Origin: Leptodactylus fallax
Taxonomy: Eukaryota; Chordata; Amphibia; Anura; Leptodactylidae
NCBI GenBank assembly: GCA_947044405.1
Contig: CAMRHE010000505.1
Location: 620,001 to 684,000 of the forward strand
Direction of reading: 5' to 3'
Length of the DNA stretch: 64,000 nt
Shown here: piece by piece, positions 61,456-64,000 of the stretch
How the letters are laid out: every line of letters starts with the position of its first letter
Numbering within the stretch: the stretch's first letter is position 1
Translations under genes and position numbers: made by a program
The notes under the pieces: generated by a model
What the model was told of the DNA's origin: nothing
What the model saw: only the letters and a program-made list of their open reading frames with translations
Databases searched by the model: none

Positions 61456-64000
61456 TTTATAAAATTATAGGAGAGGAGGACTAGTCTGGAGCACAGTTTA
61501 TAGAATTATAGGATGAGGACTAGTCGGGAGCACAGATGACAGAAAAATAGGAAGGGACTAATAGAGCACAGATTATAGAATTATAGGATGAAGACTAATC
61601 TGGAGCACAGTTTATAGAATTATAGGATGAGGGCTAGTCTGGAGCAAGGTATATAGAATGATAGGAGAGGAGGACTAGTCTGGAGCACATTTTATAGAAT
61701 TATAGGAGAAAGACTAGTCTGTTGCACAAATTATAGAATTATAAGAGGAGGACTAGTATGCAGCACAGTTTATAGAATAATAGGAGGAGGACTAGTCTGG
61801 AGCACAGTTTACAGAATTATAGCATGAGGACTAGCCGGGAGCACATTTTATAGAATTATAGGAGAAAGACTTGTCTGTTGCACAAATTCTAGAATTATAA
61901 GAGGAGGACTAGTATGCAGCATAGTTTATACAATTATAGGAGGAACACTAGACTGGAGCACAGTTTATAGAATTATAGGAGGAGGTCAAGTCTGGAGCAC
62001 AGTTTACAGAATTCTAGGACAGCATGACTAGTCTGGAGTACAGTTTATACAATTATAGGATAATGGCTAGTTTGGAGCACAGTATATAGAATGATAGGAG
62101 AGGAGGACTAGTCTGTAGCACAGTTTATAGAATTATAGGAGGACTAGTCTGGAGCAAAAATTATAGAACTGTAGGAGGAGGACAAGTCTGGAGCACAGTT
62201 TATAGAATTATAGGAGGAGGGCTAGTCTGGAGCACAGTTTATAGAGTTATAGCAGAAGAACTAGTCTGGAGCACAGTTTATAGAATTATAATATATATAC
62301 TTCTACTCCTATAATTCTATAAATTGTGCTCCCTACTAGTCCTCATGCTATAATGCTGTAAACTGTGCTCCAGACTAGTCCTCCTCCTATAATTCTATAA
62401 ACTGTGCTCCAGACTAATCCTCCTCCTATAATTCTATAAACTGTGCTCCAGACTAGTCCTCCTCCTATAATTCTATAAACTGTGCTCCAGACTAGTCCTC
62501 CTCCTAAAATTCTATAAATTGTGCTCCAGACTAGTCCTCTCCTACAATTCTATAAGCTGTGCTCCAGACTAGTTTTCGTCCTATAATTCTATAAACTGTG
62601 CTCCAGTCTAGTCCTCCTCCTATATTTCTATACTCTGTGGTCCAGATTATAGAATTATAGGAGTTGGTCTAGTCTGGAGCACAGATTATAAAATTATAGG
62701 ATGAGGACTAGTCTGGAGCACAGTTTATAGAATTATAATATATACATTCCAACTCCTATAATTCTATAAATTGTGCTCCCGACTAGTCCTCATCCTATAA
62801 TTCTGTAAACTGTACTCCAGACTAATCCTCCTCCTATACTTCTATAAACTGTGCTCCAGACTACTTCTCATCCAATAATTCTATAAACTGTGCTCCAGAC
62901 TTGTCCTAATCCTATAATCCAATAAACTGTGCTACAGACTTGTACTTCGCTTATAATTCAATAAACTATGCTCCATACTAGTTCTCTCCTATAATTCCAA
63001 AAAACAGTACTCCAGACTAGTCCTCCTGCTATATTTCTATACTCTGTGCTCCAGATTAAAGAATAATAGGAGTAGGACTAGTCTGGAGCACAGTTTATAA
63101 AATTATAGGAGAGGAGGACTAGTCTGGAGCACAGTTTATAGAAATATAGGATGAGGACTAGTCTGGAGCACAGATTATAGAAATATAAGAGAGGACTAGT
63201 AGAGCACATATTATAGCATGAGGACTAGTCTGGAGCACAGTTTATAGAATTATAGGATGAGGGCTAGTCTGGAGCACAGTATATAGAATTATGAGAGGAA
63301 GACTAGTCTGGAGCACAGTATTTAGAATTATAAGAATAGGACTAGTCTGGAGCACAGTTTATAGAATTATAGGAGGAGGACTAGTGGAGCACAGTCTATA
63401 GAATAATAGGAGAGAACTAGACTGGAGCACAGTTTATAGAATTATAGGGGAGGATGATTAGTCTGGTGCACAGTTTATAGAATTATAGGAGGAGGACTAG
63501 TGGAGTACAGTTTATAGAATTATAGGACAGGAGGACTAGTCTGGAGCACAGTTTATAAAATTATAGGAGGAGAACTAGTCTGGAGCATAGTTTATAGAAT
63601 TATAGGAGGAGGTGAAGTCTGGAGCACAGATTATATAATTATAGGAGAAGGACAAGTCTGGGACAGAGTTTACAGAATTATCGGAGAGGACTAGTAGAGC
63701 ACAGTTTATAGAATTTTAGGATGAGGATTAGAGGAGTACAATTTATAGAATTAAAGGATGAGGACCAGTCTGAAGCACAGATTATAGAATGATAGGAGGA
63801 GGACTATTGGAGTACAATTTATAGAATTATAGGATGAGGACTAGTCTGGATCAAAGTTTATAGAATTATAGGAGTTGGACTAGTCTGGAGCACAGTTTAT
63901 AGAATTATAGTAGGAGGAATAGTGTGCACAATTTAGAATTATAGGAGCAGGACAAGTCTGGAGCACAGTTTATAGATTTATAGGATGGAGACTAGTCTGG
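61456..64000. repeat. 39-bp minisatellite, third tract, with two inverted blocks
   Basis: The array resumes in mid-unit after the LTR element and runs off the right edge. Reversed blocks lie at about 62298-62645 and 62749-63056. Each is entered through an AT palindrome ('agaattataatatata') and left through 'tatactctg', 'ccagatta', just as in the block at 56690-57085. Confidence 0.94.

Overview
The window looks like vertebrate chromosomal DNA, most likely from a frog or another amphibian with a repeat-rich genome. The reasons are L1 LINE copies, Tc1/mariner and hAT elements, large satellite blocks, and widely spaced, phase-matched leucine-rich-repeat exons of the NLR (NLRP/NLRC-like) type. There are no prokaryote-style operons, tRNA or rRNA genes, or CRISPR arrays. 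The species call is inference. Almost all of the sequence is repetitive, and only three short minus-strand exons look like host protein coding.

Layout. 1-20476: one satellite array of a 29-bp unit, running in from beyond the left edge and carrying multi-kilobase higher-order duplications. 20477-21414: AT-rich, unassigned. 21415-22919: a 26-bp minisatellite. 23727-30369: a 5'-truncated L1 on the minus strand with a 13-bp target-site duplication; its ORF2 endonuclease is intact but the reverse transcriptase is broken. 30370-33630: retroposon, LTR-like and MITE debris. 33632-33716: a candidate terminal NLR exon, minus strand. 34623-35528: a deleted Tc1 element with long inverted termini. 36990-37858: an hAT-type MITE with a perfect 8-bp target-site duplication. 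37950-50640: two copies of an LRR-exon unit (exons 40138-40308 and 50357-50527, each exactly 171 bp). Between them lie a second, plus-strand L1 (40897-44449) and a 5.4-kb imperfect palindrome (44497-49879), both pierced by further MITEs. 51165-53410: more element copies. 53590-64000: a 39-bp minisatellite that contains inverted blocks. It is interrupted by a 938-bp inverted-repeat element (55015-55952, apparent 14-bp target-site duplication) and by a complete but coding-deficient LTR retrotransposon (57137-61450, 5-bp duplication, LTRs about 2% diverged).

How the parts relate. The two LRR exons and the terminal exon share strand, reading phase and order, so they can be read as the 3' end of one NLR gene transcribed right to left. 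They could also be remnants of a duplicated NLR cluster. The NACHT-coding part is not in the window. The introns are loaded with a 37-40-bp minisatellite and transposons. The paralogous exon units act as internal controls: an empty site in one copy dates and delimits a MITE in the other.

I found no clearly new enzymatic system. The most unusual points are the block-inverted minisatellite, the palindrome whose outer ends are host intron sequence, the satellite's nested duplications, the 14-bp-flanked inverted-repeat element, and the LTR element that keeps a protease but has no reverse transcriptase or integrase.
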